A DNA stretch of 64,000 nt. It comes from an uncultured Spirochaetaceae bacterium. GTDB taxonomy: Bacteria; Spirochaetota; Spirochaetia; Treponematales; Treponemataceae. A program made the translations under genes and the position numbers. Shown one piece after another: positions 9,259 to 17,830 of this stretch. The first letter of the stretch is position 1. The number at the start of each line of letters is the position of its first letter. The DNA lies in contig CADCLG010000007.1 in the NCBI GenBank assembly GCA_902802305.1, positions 82,566-146,565 on the forward strand. The letters are read 5' to 3'. Below the pieces are notes generated by a model. That model was not told where the DNA came from. It made no database searches and saw only the letters and a list, made by a program, of their open reading frames with translations.

Positions 9259-9639
9259 TTACTCTGAATTTAATATATCTGAAATTGTAGAAAACTCAAT
9301 TTCATTATTTGCAATTTTTGATACTACTAATGTTGTAGGTTTTTTAGAACGAAAATCGTTTTTGTATAAAACGATTTTATCTTTTTCTTTTAAAATATAA
9401 TGTGTCATTATAGTAAATAATCCTACAGCAGAAGTACTTCCAGCTGGAGAAACAATAGTAGTTAATTCAACAGAATAATATCCATCGCTGCCCATAACAG
9501 GCTCCACTTTTGTTAGATATGTATCTGTACTTGAGTACTCCAATGGTGTATTAACATAATATATTTCTTCACCAACTTTTTCAGCAAAACAACAAATATT
9601 AAAGGTAAGTAAAATAAGAAATATTATAAGTTTTTTCAT
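9259..9639 (-). CDS. Small secreted hypothetical protein
   Basis: 126 residues with a signal peptide (MKKLIIFLILLTFNICCFA) and a predicted small beta domain (KVEPVMGSDGYYSVELTTIV, KDKIVLYKNDF). GGAGG sits a few bases before the ATG. No family recognised. It is the upstream gene of a two-gene exported-protein operon whose second member carries a nonsense codon. Confidence 0.6.
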   Translation of the reverse strand: MKKLIIFLILLTFNICCFAEKVGEEIYYVNTPLEYSSTDTYLTKVEPVMGSDGYYSVELTTIVSPAGSTSAVGLFTIMTHYILKEKDKIVLYKNDFRSKKPTTLVVSKIANNEIEFSTISDILNSE

Positions 9640-9878
9640 AAATCCTCCAAAATAATTATATCATTTCTTTTAATTTTTTTTGTAAATAAAATTGAAATTC
9701 TCAAGAATTACGTTAATATTCCTGAAGAAAGCAGTTTTTTGTTTACAACACTTGTGTTGTAAGTACGTATTAAAAACATAATAACATATAGAACTCAAAT
9801 AAAAGAATCTATAAGAAACTCCAGTTTTTCTATAGAATAAGATTTAGGCATAAAAAAAGGGATATATAATGTACACCA

Positions 9879-10103
9879 TCATAACGTCACACCTCGCAGC
9901 TTTGCATATTCTTGTAAATCTTCCATAAGATATTCTGTACCTTGGGTGTGGAGGACATCATAACATGGTATGATATAATCGGAGATGGCATTAATGCTTT
10001 TTAGTTTTTTATAAATGGAAGAAACGGATTCATCTAGTTTATCTGCAAGATGATTGATGAGAAAAACTACAAAGTAAAGTTCATCGGATTCTTCTTTTGA
10101 CAT
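9879..10103 (-). CDS. DUF3791-family protein
   Basis: 74 residues. The sequence SKEESDELYFVVFLINHLA followed by AISDYIIPCYDVLHTQG matches the DUF3791 pattern I know from gut bacteria, where the gene usually lies beside DUF3990 or abortive-infection-like genes. No such partner is visible here. Role unknown; a toxin-antitoxin or defence role has been suggested for the family only by context. Confidence 0.65.
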   Translation of the reverse strand: MSKEESDELYFVVFLINHLADKLDESVSSIYKKLKSINAISDYIIPCYDVLHTQGTEYLMEDLQEYAKLRGVTL

Positions 10104-10215
10104 AAGAATATTTTATCATATTTCAAATAGTTTGCAATCTCAAACAAGAGTGTCTTGCCTCGAGTGTTGAAAAGGAATTAAGTGCGGGGATTTTAAGGGG
10201 TTGAAATACAAAAGC

Positions 10216-10402
10216 AATTACCCCTTAGGAGAAGGGGTAGTGGAAGCCGTAAACGCTGGAACATAGCTGGCAACTTATAGAACGGCTTCCAGGAGTTTTT
10301 CTTCGAAAAACTCAGAGCAATTTTTACGGCTGGAACAACGGAACAACCAGTTGTTCCGAGCCGTTTTTTGGATGAGCCTAAAAATTGCAGTGCAATTTTT
10401 TT
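10216..10402. repeat. Composite palindromic repeat between DUF3791 gene and xylB
   Basis: The 355-base gap holds a stack of palindromes: CCCCTTAGGAGAAGGGG at 10220-10236; GGAAGCCGT 10242-10250 with ACGGCTTCC 10282-10290; a 9-bp stem with TTC loop at 10293-10313 (core TTTTCTTCGAAAA); CGGAACAAC/GTTGTTCCG 10339-10358; and AAAATTGCA/TGCAATTTT near 10381-10400. The first and third motifs recur inside hsdS at 23974-24049, and the first at the rhuM start near 20290. This is a dispersed repeat family. The last hairpins may also terminate xylB. Confidence 0.65.
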
Positions 10403-10458
10403 AACGGCTCTTCTATATGGGCAGGGAAGGCTTTCCCCTCCCCTCTCTTCCTTGCGGA

Positions 10459-11943
10459 TTATTTATACAATGGTGAAAGGGTTTCTACAACCTTTGTGTA
10501 TTCTGCATAAGCTTTGTCATAAGCGGCAACATTTGCAGGGATTGGGTCGGCACTCTTTGAATTGTCCAAAGTGATGTGTTCGGCACAAAGAGCGGCAATG
10601 TCGCATTTGCCTGTCTGGTTTTTGAGGCACCACAAAGCTTGAACTGCGCCACCAAGAGCAGCTGCTTCATCCAATGCAGGAACACGGATTGGCAGATTCA
10701 TAATGTCGGCTGCAATCTGGCGCCAGAGTGGAGATTTTGAACCGCCACCAATAAGGCGGATTTCTTTTGGCTGGAAACCGAGCTTGCGGAAGGCATCCAA
10801 ACCACCACGCATAGCAAAAACAGCAGATTCAAGGCTGGCACGGGCAATATTTGCACGGTTTGTATTTGCACTTGTGAGACCAGTAATGCTTGCACGTCCA
10901 TTTGGAAGGTTTGGAGTTCTTTCACCATTAAAGAAAGGCATAACAAGAACACCTTCTGAACCACAAGGAGCTTTTGCAGCTTCAGCATCCAGGGCTTTTA
11001 CATCAAGTTCAAAAAGACCGCGAACAAACTCAGTTGCAACGGTACAGTTCATTGTACAAAGAAGTGGAAGCCATCCGCCTGTGCTTGAACAGAAGCCACT
11101 CAAACCGTTTGCAGGGTCAGCAATTGGCTTGTCTGAATAACCATAGAGTGTACCAGAAGTTCCCATAGACATTGTGAGGAAGCCATCGGCAACTGTACCA
11201 GTTCCAACTGCACCCATCATGTTGTCGCCACCACCAGCAGAAACTGGGATTCCGGCTGGGATTCCATAAGCAGCTGCAGCCTGAGCAGAAACTTTTCCAG
11301 CAGGAGCGCTTGGTTCAATCAGTTTTGGAAGTTTATCTAAAAGTCCGCCGTCGATGATATCACAAATCTTCTTTGACCAGCAGCGGTTCTTTGAATCAAA
11401 AAGTGCGGTACCAGAAGCATCACCATATTCCATTACATAGTCGCCGGTAAGCTTCCAGTTGAGATAATCATGAGGAAGCATAATATATTTTAATGCTGCA
11501 AAAGCATCTGGTTTATTGCGTTTAAGCCAAAGGATTTTTGGAGCTGTAAAACCAGTGAGCATAAGATTTCCAAGAGCATCTACTACAGCCTTGTCACCAC
11601 CGGCAGCTTCTGTAATAATCTTACATTCTTCTACTGTAGAAGTATCGCACCAAAGTTTAATATTGTATAAAGCCTTACCATCTGCGCCAAGTGGAACAAA
11701 TCCGTGCTGCTGACCAGAAACACCAATTGCTTCGATAGTCTTTTTATTTTCTGCACTCAACTTGCCGAAACAAACATCTAATCCTTTATCAAACCATTCT
11801 GTAGTCTGCTCGCGGGTTCCGTCTGCGGCTGAAATCAAATCCATAGGGCAGCTTGCTTTTTCGATAATTTCTTTTTTCTCGTAATCGTAAATGACTACTT
11901 TCATACTCTGTGTTCCAAGGTCGATACCTGCAACAGTTTTCAT
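10459..11943 (-). CDS. xylB: Xylulokinase
   Basis: 494 residues. Start at the ATG at 11943 with GGAGG upstream; the longer frame to 11994 adds residues unlike the family. FGGY-family carbohydrate kinase that phosphorylates D-xylulose to xylulose 5-phosphate in the cytoplasm. The N-terminal phosphate-binding motif is AGIDLGTQSMKVVIYD, the substrate loop SGQQHGFVPL, the catalytic Asp region SAGGGDNMMGAVGTG, the FGGY signature area MGTSGTLYGYSD, and the C-terminal adenosine motif RLIGGGSKSPLWRQ. Length is normal for XylB (about 480-500). No xylA or transporter lies beside it in the window. Its GC content is higher than that of the surrounding accessory genes. Confidence 0.92.
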   Translation of the reverse strand: MKTVAGIDLGTQSMKVVIYDYEKKEIIEKASCPMDLISAADGTREQTTEWFDKGLDVCFGKLSAENKKTIEAIGVSGQQHGFVPLGADGKALYNIKLWCDTSTVEECKIITEAAGGDKAVVDALGNLMLTGFTAPKILWLKRNKPDAFAALKYIMLPHDYLNWKLTGDYVMEYGDASGTALFDSKNRCWSKKICDIIDGGLLDKLPKLIEPSAPAGKVSAQAAAAYGIPAGIPVSAGGGDNMMGAVGTGTVADGFLTMSMGTSGTLYGYSDKPIADPANGLSGFCSSTGGWLPLLCTMNCTVATEFVRGLFELDVKALDAEAAKAPCGSEGVLVMPFFNGERTPNLPNGRASITGLTSANTNRANIARASLESAVFAMRGGLDAFRKLGFQPKEIRLIGGGSKSPLWRQIAADIMNLPIRVPALDEAAALGGAVQALWCLKNQTGKCDIAALCAEHITLDNSKSADPIPANVAAYDKAYAEYTKVVETLSPLYK

Positions 11944-12175
11944 AAATAATCCTCCAATTTTGCAATGGTCAATGCTGATAATGACTGTACGCAATTTTTT
12001 TCAATATAAATTCTATCTTATCACAAGTAATAGTCAAGGGGGATAAGAGAAAATTGGTAAATATTTGGTGATGAATCAGATTTTATAAAATATTATCAAA
12101 AGTTTATGATTAAAAAATCACACATTAAAATTATCACATATAAAAATACACATAAAAAACACACATTGCGACTCA

Positions 12176-12204
12176 TTGCGACAAAGCCGAAAAACAGTTA
12201 TATT
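12176..12204 (+). promoter_or_regulatory. Sigma-70-type promoter of yhbY, predicted leaderless transcript
   Basis: TTGCGA at 12176-12181 and TATATT at 12199-12204 are separated by exactly 17 bases. The expected transcription start, about seven bases after the -10, falls on or next to the ATG at 12211, and no Shine-Dalgarno sequence fits between them. This suggests a leaderless mRNA. No experimental support. Confidence 0.55.
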
Positions 12205-12210
12205 AGACCC

Positions 12211-12504
12211 ATGATTGAAATTAATAGCAAAGAGCGAAAACTTTTAGAAAAGGCGGCGCATGATATTCAGCCTGTGGTTATTGTTGGTGGGGCTGGAGTT
12301 ACGGATGGCGTGATTCAGATGGTTGAAACATCTTTGGCTGCTCATGAGCTGATTAAAATTAAGTACAATGAATATAAGGACGAAAAAATCGAACTGACCG
12401 ACGAAATCTGTCAAAAGTGCGACGCAACTCTTGTGCGGATTATCGGTAATGTTGCGATTTTATTCAGACAGGCTGAAAAAGAAGAAGACCGCAAGTATTT
12501 ATAA
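12211..12504 (+). CDS. yhbY: YhbY/CRM-domain RNA-binding protein
   Basis: 97 residues from the ATG at 12211; the frame extends upstream without stops but that part is AT-rich and not family-like. A single CRM domain: KERKLLEKAAHDIQPVVIVGGAGV holds the GxxG loop variant, followed by the ELIKIKYNE strand and the C-terminal AILFRQ. Family members bind 50S ribosome precursors. The gene stands alone between divergent and convergent neighbours. The assignment is strong. Confidence 0.88.
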   Translation: MIEINSKERKLLEKAAHDIQPVVIVGGAGVTDGVIQMVETSLAAHELIKIKYNEYKDEKIELTDEICQKCDATLVRIIGNVAILFRQAEKEEDRKYL

Positions 12505-12539
12505 TCTGTCACTCATTTACAGAAGGTCTGCAAAAAAAA

Positions 12540-13229
12540 CTATAAAAGTCCGATAAAGGCTGTGATTGATTTTTCCGGCGACATAATCAGGGTGTCCATA
12601 AGTGACAGGCCGATTTTTGAGCACGGAAGCAGTCGGAAAAAATCCTTTTGAATTGTAAGGGGAACATCACCATAGCCCGGACTAAAGCGCGGCTTACATT
12701 TTGTATTTTGAGAAGCAGCAAGGTCTTTAATCTGAGCGTTTATAAGTTCAATAGTTTTTTCGGCAAACATTGCGCCCGCTGCTTGTAAAAGACTGGCCTT
12801 TACAGAATCCAGGACTTGTGTTCGTCTGATTAGCGCATCTACCTGCGGGCCGATTGTAACTGCAACTAGAAAAACCTGCCGGCAATCTCTAAGGTTGATT
12901 CCAAGCGATTCGGAATAAAACACGACATCTGCAAAAGAGATTTTCGATTTTCCAGGCTCATGTTTATTTTCCAGCTGTTCCAACTCTTCCTGATTATCAC
13001 TCTCGCGCGCACCCTTCCCTTTTTCAACCGCAACTGTCAAATCAAAAGAATCAAAAACCGCTTTGGGGGCTACTACTCCAAACAATTCTTTACAGGCAGC
13101 TTTTATCATCCCCATAACCTGCTCGTCAGGCGGATTTGCCTTGTTATAGCCTAAATAACGCGCAGTCTCTAAGAAATCTTCGGGTTTAAGCGCAATTTCA
13201 TTTTTTTGAATAGAAAGAATTGTCGGCAT
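12540..13229 (-). CDS. Stand-alone methionine synthase activation-domain protein
   Basis: 229 residues. The C-terminal half has FSPGYGDVPLTIQ and IGLSLMDTLIMSPEKSITAFIG, the S-adenosylmethionine-binding signature of the vitamin B12-dependent methionine synthase reactivation domain. Several anaerobes encode this domain as a separate protein that reductively remethylates cobalamin on a split MetH; the other MetH pieces are not in this window. Residues about 65-90 (KGKGARESDNQEELEQLENK) form an unusual charged insert. The gene ends convergently 35 bases from yhbY. Confidence 0.85.
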   Translation of the reverse strand: MPTILSIQKNEIALKPEDFLETARYLGYNKANPPDEQVMGMIKAACKELFGVVAPKAVFDSFDLTVAVEKGKGARESDNQEELEQLENKHEPGKSKISFADVVFYSESLGINLRDCRQVFLVAVTIGPQVDALIRRTQVLDSVKASLLQAAGAMFAEKTIELINAQIKDLAASQNTKCKPRFSPGYGDVPLTIQKDFFRLLPCSKIGLSLMDTLIMSPEKSITAFIGLL

Positions 13230-13393
13230 TCTGATGTGCTCCAGTTTTTGTTTAATTTATTATAAATGATTTTGAAGTCTTTGTCATAAAATAAAAAATG
13301 CTACGAGATAAACGCATCATAAAAGATTGGAATAAAAAGTGAGTCTCAGGAGTGAAATTGGTTTTGCGAAACCGCAGTCTCGACTGCTAGACG

Positions 13394-13686
13394 CTGAAGT
13401 GCCTTGTAATTATATATTTTGCCGCTATAGCGGCAGCACTTCAGAGTTTTGATGCGTTTGCTAAAATCCTTTTATGGAGCTTCCACATTATAAATGTTTA
13501 AAGCATAAATTGGCGTGAGGTTGTGAGTTCTGTGGCAAAAAGACTCTGTTTGTGGCTGCCGCTATTTGCGGCAGGTCAATAGTTCCTTTACCACAAACAG
13601 CGTCTAGCGCAATATTGCGCGATTTTGCCACAGAACTCACGACCGGAAGCCTTTTTTGGGCATTGAATTATTTATAATGTGGAAGC
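13394..13686. repeat. Nested long palindrome (MITE- or REP-like) before the XRE/CPBP operon
   Basis: The 598-base gap 13230-13828 contains a set of concentric inverted repeats: 17 bp perfect at 13479-13495/13670-13686; 22 bp with one mismatch at 13519-13540/13623-13644; 14 bp with one mismatch at 13542-13555/13591-13604; and an apical 7-bp stem at 13556-13562/13568-13574. A perfect 14-bp palindrome (GCGCAATATTGCGC) sits at 13607-13620. To the left is a smaller unit: CTGAAGTGC 13394-13402/13436-13444 around GCCGCTATAGCGGC at 13421-13434. No coding frame fits. It resembles a non-autonomous folded repeat. Confidence 0.7.
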
Positions 13687-13828
13687 CCCAAAATGCTACG
13701 ATAAGTAGCAAAAAAGATGTAAAATGTAAAGTATAGTTTCTAGGAAAAATCAGTAGCTGGAGTAAAATGCAGGTATAAAGCAGTTGAAGATTTGTATTTT
13801 AAGTACTTTGCTGCAAGAGGAGGACAAT

Positions 13829-14797
13829 ATGACTTTTGGAGAAAAATTAAGAGAAACACGTAAAGCCGCTGGTTTTTCACAGGAAGAACTTGCAGAAAAA
13901 TTGAATGTCTCAAGGCAGGCAATTACAAAATGGGAAAGCGATACAGGCTTACCAGATATTTCAAACATAATGACAATTTCAAAATTGTTCAGTATTCCGG
14001 TTGATGATTTGATTTCGGAAGAAAAGACTGCCGTTCGTGTAAAATCCCGACTTTACGAAAGTGTCACTGAATATGATATCGACGGCAAAAAGAACTTTGA
14101 TATTAAGCTTGGTGGTGCTAAAGAAATTACCATTTCTGGAAGTGGGATTGGCAGTGGAAGTGGGAATAGCAGTGGAACAGAAGGCGGGAATAATGAAGCC
14201 GAGGGAGAAAAAATCAAAGTCATTCTTTCTTCGGATACAATTTCTACACTTCAACAGGATTTTAAAACTAAGATAGATGACATCAAAGGGCGGATTGACA
14301 TCGATGTAAACCGCGCTAAGGCAATCAGCGAGACTTCTGCAAAAGAAGCACTTTATATAGAAGTAATTCTCCCGACAAAATACCTTCGTGAAGTGGAAGT
14401 TTCTGCTTCCTGCAAAAAGCTTTTGGCAACCAACCTTACATGCGAAAACCTTGAGTTTGACGGAAGAAGCGATGAAGTTTATGTAGACGGATTCAAGGGA
14501 ACTTTTGAAATAAACTGCAACCTTGATATGAACATTGAAATCAATTCCTTCTGCGGCTCTGTAGAAGTCAATCAGATCAAGGCAACATCCAGAATGACTG
14601 TAAATAAAGCTCAGGATTTTAAGGCTGTCACCAAAGGAATCGCAACATCAATTATCTTTGATGAAAAGGAATCCGACAAATCTGTTGAGACCAAAGAATC
14701 TGATGAAGCAAATACAACCAGCGTCTCCAGCGACACTTCCGAAAACATTATTGAGTTGAACGGCTTAAAAAGCGAACTTATCATCTGCCGCAAATAG
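13829..14797 (+). CDS. XRE regulator with C-terminal beta-helix-like (DUF4097-type) domain
   Basis: 322 residues from the ATG at 13829, with GAGGAGGA just upstream. HTH over residues about 5-60: GEKLRETRKAAGFSQEELAE, then VSRQAITKWESDTGLPDI, the canonical Firmicute-like form. A Gly/Ser-rich linker near residue 110-125 leads to a beta-strand-rich C-terminus (LYIEVILPTKYLREVEVSAS, SFCGSVEVNQIKA), which looks like the adhesin-like DUF4097 repeat. The gene is 14 bases before a CPBP protease gene and probably controls it and itself. Confidence 0.75.
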   Translation: MTFGEKLRETRKAAGFSQEELAEKLNVSRQAITKWESDTGLPDISNIMTISKLFSIPVDDLISEEKTAVRVKSRLYESVTEYDIDGKKNFDIKLGGAKEITISGSGIGSGSGNSSGTEGGNNEAEGEKIKVILSSDTISTLQQDFKTKIDDIKGRIDIDVNRAKAISETSAKEALYIEVILPTKYLREVEVSASCKKLLATNLTCENLEFDGRSDEVYVDGFKGTFEINCNLDMNIEINSFCGSVEVNQIKATSRMTVNKAQDFKAVTKGIATSIIFDEKESDKSVETKESDEANTTSVSSDTSENIIELNGLKSELIICRK

Positions 14798-14811
14798 AGA
14801 GGGAATTAAAC

Positions 14812-15687
14812 ATGGAAAACAATACAAACAATAATACAATAGAAAACAAATCATACATTTACAAACCGACAAGATTTTACATCATCGTTTTTGCCTTGAC
14901 CTGGTTTTTCTGGGCACTCGCAATAATATTCCGAAAAAGCCCTGCACTTTTTATTTTCATGCTGCTGGGACTTATTATGCCGGCTAGTGTTGCAGTTGTA
15001 ACTGTGCTTTCTTCAAAGAATGCAGCCCTAAAAAGCGATTTCAAGCGAAAATTACTTAGATTTTACCGGATAAAACCACTTTCACTTTTGCTTGCGATTA
15101 TTTTATTCATGTCGACCGGGGTAATTTCCATCCTGATTTCGCTTTTCTTCGGCGGGTCAATTGAACAACTGCGTTTTACTGAAGATTTTTCTTTTTCTAT
15201 CAGCGGAGTTTCTTCTTTCCTTGTAATTATACTCGCTTCGATTATTGAAGAAGTTGGCTGGCGCGGTTATGGCGAAGATGCTGTCGGTTCATATCACAAC
15301 TGGTTCACCGAATCAATTATTTTTGGATGCATTTGGGCAGCCTGGCATCTCCCACTTTTCTGGATTGACGGAACCTATCACTATGGATTGCGACAGATGG
15401 GTCCAATTTACATGATAAACTTTCTTGTGAGCACAATTCCTTTCGATTTTATTCAGACCTGGGTTTATGTAAAAAACCGCCGTTCCATGCTCGCAACAAT
15501 TATCTTCCACATGTTTGTAAATATCACGCAGGAAAAACTCGCCATGACTCCCGAAACAAAAATTATTCAGACTTTTGTTGTAATTGCAGTTTCAGTGCTT
15601 ATCGTCCTTACAAACCGCGACATGTTCTTTGAAACCCGCCATGTTGGAAGATTGCTGGAAGAGGCAGAGACTGGGGAGCTTATTTAA
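14812..15687 (+). CDS. CPBP-family intramembrane metalloprotease
   Basis: 291 residues with about eight membrane segments. The family motifs are present in order: EEVGWRGYG (motif 1, EExxxR) near residue 147, then WAAWHLPLFW (motif 2, His), and the conserved region IIFHMFVN (motif 3, His). CPBP (CAAX/bacteriocin-processing) proteases act in the membrane in peptide maturation, immunity or signalling. Start ATG with GAGAGGGA upstream. It is co-transcribed with the preceding XRE regulator and ends convergently against the broken hsdM, overlapping its stop by eight bases. Confidence 0.82.
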   Translation: MENNTNNNTIENKSYIYKPTRFYIIVFALTWFFWALAIIFRKSPALFIFMLLGLIMPASVAVVTVLSSKNAALKSDFKRKLLRFYRIKPLSLLLAIILFMSTGVISILISLFFGGSIEQLRFTEDFSFSISGVSSFLVIILASIIEEVGWRGYGEDAVGSYHNWFTESIIFGCIWAAWHLPLFWIDGTYHYGLRQMGPIYMINFLVSTIPFDFIQTWVYVKNRRSMLATIIFHMFVNITQEKLAMTPETKIIQTFVVIAVSVLIVLTNRDMFFETRHVGRLLEEAETGELI

Positions 15688-16752
15688 GTTCATTCTTCAA
15701 CTCTTTAATTAGCTCGTCACTTTTCTTAAAGGACGAGCTAAGCATATCCAGCAGTTCCACAGTTGTATGAGTAACTTCTTCTTCCTTTACAAAGGGATTC
15801 TTAATATCAAGATTCCAGCCGCTTTCGGCAATCTTTTCTACAGGGACCCGCCAGGACTGTTCACCTTCTGCACGATTATTCCACCACGCAAATATCGAAT
15901 CATTAAAAGCAAGAATAAATCTGCGCTTTCTGTAGTTCTAAAGGCAGCAGGATAATTAGTTTCTACTCCATCGCTAACACTTGCACCAAAAGGCGGATTA
16001 GCAAGAATAACATCAACTCGATCTTTTGCGCCGATGCTTGTATACTCGCGGTTCAGGCTGTCCATGTTCATAACATTCGGAACTTCAATATCATGCAGAA
16101 TAAGGTTTGTAACACAAAGCATAAAAGGAAGCGGTTTGAGCTCCTGTCCGCGAATCGTCTCTTCAAGCACCTTTAAATCTTCAACAGAATGGACATCCTG
16201 CTTTCTGATATTTTCAATTGCACTTGTCAAAAAGCCACCGGTACCACAAGCAGGGTCCAGCACCTTTTCACCAAGACGAGGATTAATAATCTCTGTCATA
16301 ATTTCTGTAACAGCGCGCGGAGTATAAAACTCACCGTAGTTACCGGCACTCTGCAAATCACGCAAAAGGCCTTCGTAAATATCGCCGAACATGTGACGGT
16401 CTTCGCTGGCATTAAAATCAATTTCATTAAGCTTGTTTACAACCTGGCGGATTATAGTTCCGTTTTTCATGTAGTTGTTAGTGCCTGCAAAAATATCACG
16501 AATTAAAACAGCCCGCTTGTTGCCTGTAGAAACATCCAGATTCTGCAAGCCGGGAAAAAGCTTATTATCAACAAAATCCTTAAGCGCGTCTCCGGTCATG
16601 CCTTCACTGTCTGCCGCCCAGTTTCTCCACTGCAGTTCGCTCGGAATCACAGAAACATAATCATCGCTGATAAGTTCCATTTCGGCTTCCTTGTCATCAA
16701 TGATTTTAAGCGTAATCATCCATCCCAGCTGTTCCAGTCTCCTGTTACTTTC
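15680..16752 (-). pseudogene. Remnant of type I methyltransferase subunit HsdM
   Basis: The N-terminus is missing: the frame begins at RRLEQLGWMITLKIIDD directly after the stop codon of rhuM and in the same frame, where a full HsdM has about 20-30 more residues. The catalytic core is present ([10 protein letters not shown], the SAM-binding loop, and VILANPPFG, the NPPF motif). After ADLFLLLMIRYLR (near 15890) the frame runs to a stop at 15838. The true C-terminus (FAWWNNRAEGEQSWRV, then WNLDIKNPF) continues in another frame to a TAA at 15680. The roughly 150-200 residues normally between these points are absent. A 5' truncation plus an internal deletion makes it non-functional. Confidence 0.85.
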
Positions 16753-17796
16753 TTATTTCTTTTCCAGCTTTTTTACATCTTCCAGAAATAAATCAAAATC
16801 ACTCTGATAGATTCTGTCCTGAATTATACGGTATTTTTCCCATTCTGTTTCAGCATGTTCCTTTGCCACTTCCATGCTGATTTTTTCTGCATTAGTTAGA
16901 ATCTCCTGTTCATTTGCTATCAGAATGCGGTCAAGATGTTTTGCCCAGTCTTCCATAGTCATAGGAATGTTGCGATTCGCCTGCATTTCAGCAAAATCAA
17001 GATATCCAGAAACAATCAATTCCAAAGCACGAAGTTCATCCTTGCTAAGGTAATTTTTAGCTATCGAAACATCAGACTTTCTGATTTTAGCATCAGGACT
17101 TCCTTCCCAGGATGTAAGCCCCATGTTTTCTTTTGTACTGTCAGCCCGTTCATAAATTAATTCAGCTGCTGTGTGTTTATGAATAGCCCAATGCAACTTA
17201 TTCTGAACCTTAGCAAAAAAATCTTTTGTAGTCTTTGCAGTTTTGTCGTAATCAATTGCAGTCGCATAAAGATCGGTAATTTTCTGGTAAAACTGTCTCT
17301 CAGAAATTCTTATTTCACGGATTTCTTCAAGCAAACGCTTAAAATAATCCTTTGTCAAAATTGAGCCGCCGTTTTTGAGCCTGTCACTATCTAACACCCA
17401 GCCCTGAATCGTGTAATCCTTTGCAATCTGATTTACCCATTTTCTAAACTGAACGGCACGCTCTGAGTTTACCTTGAAGCCGACGGCAATAATCATCTGA
17501 AGGTTATAGTGCATTGTATCATAAGATTTTCCATCTTCGGCAGTTATCCGAAATTTTCGGATAACTGAATCTTCCGTTAATTCAGAGTCTTCAAAAATCT
17601 TTTTAATATGATAATTTATCGTTCGCACATCAACTTCATAAAGAACAGCAAGCATCTTCTGAGTAATCCAGATATTTTCATCCTCATAGCGAACTTCCAC
17701 ACTGTTTTTGTCATCGCCTGTTGCTGCAACAAAAGTAAGATATTCCGCAGCCGAACTTCGAATCGAGATTTCTTTTTTATCAGTTTTCTTTGGCAT
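16753..17796 (-). CDS. RhuM-family protein, second copy
   Basis: 347 residues, ATG with GGAGC upstream. A RhuM-type N-terminus: IWITQKMLAVLYEVDVRTINYH forms the winged-helix segment, followed by FRKWVNQIAKDYTIQGWVLD and the long helical C-terminus with GLTSWEGSPD and KSDVSIAKNYLSKDELRAL. RhuM proteins were named from Salmonella pathogenicity island 3 and are scattered in genomic islands, often inside type I restriction operons. The biochemical role is not known. The gene abuts the hsdM remnant in frame, which dates its arrival to the event that removed the hsdM 5' end. Confidence 0.82.
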   Translation of the reverse strand: MPKKTDKKEISIRSSAAEYLTFVAATGDDKNSVEVRYEDENIWITQKMLAVLYEVDVRTINYHIKKIFEDSELTEDSVIRKFRITAEDGKSYDTMHYNLQMIIAVGFKVNSERAVQFRKWVNQIAKDYTIQGWVLDSDRLKNGGSILTKDYFKRLLEEIREIRISERQFYQKITDLYATAIDYDKTAKTTKDFFAKVQNKLHWAIHKHTAAELIYERADSTKENMGLTSWEGSPDAKIRKSDVSIAKNYLSKDELRALELIVSGYLDFAEMQANRNIPMTMEDWAKHLDRILIANEQEILTNAEKISMEVAKEHAETEWEKYRIIQDRIYQSDFDLFLEDVKKLEKK

Positions 17797-17830
17797 ATAG
17801 CTTGCTCCTTTTTGTATTTTGAATATTAAA

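Noticed and set aside
10485..11713. Several frames antisense or out of frame in xylB
   Set aside because: Shadows of the well-supported xylB frame, with no ribosome sites and no motifs.
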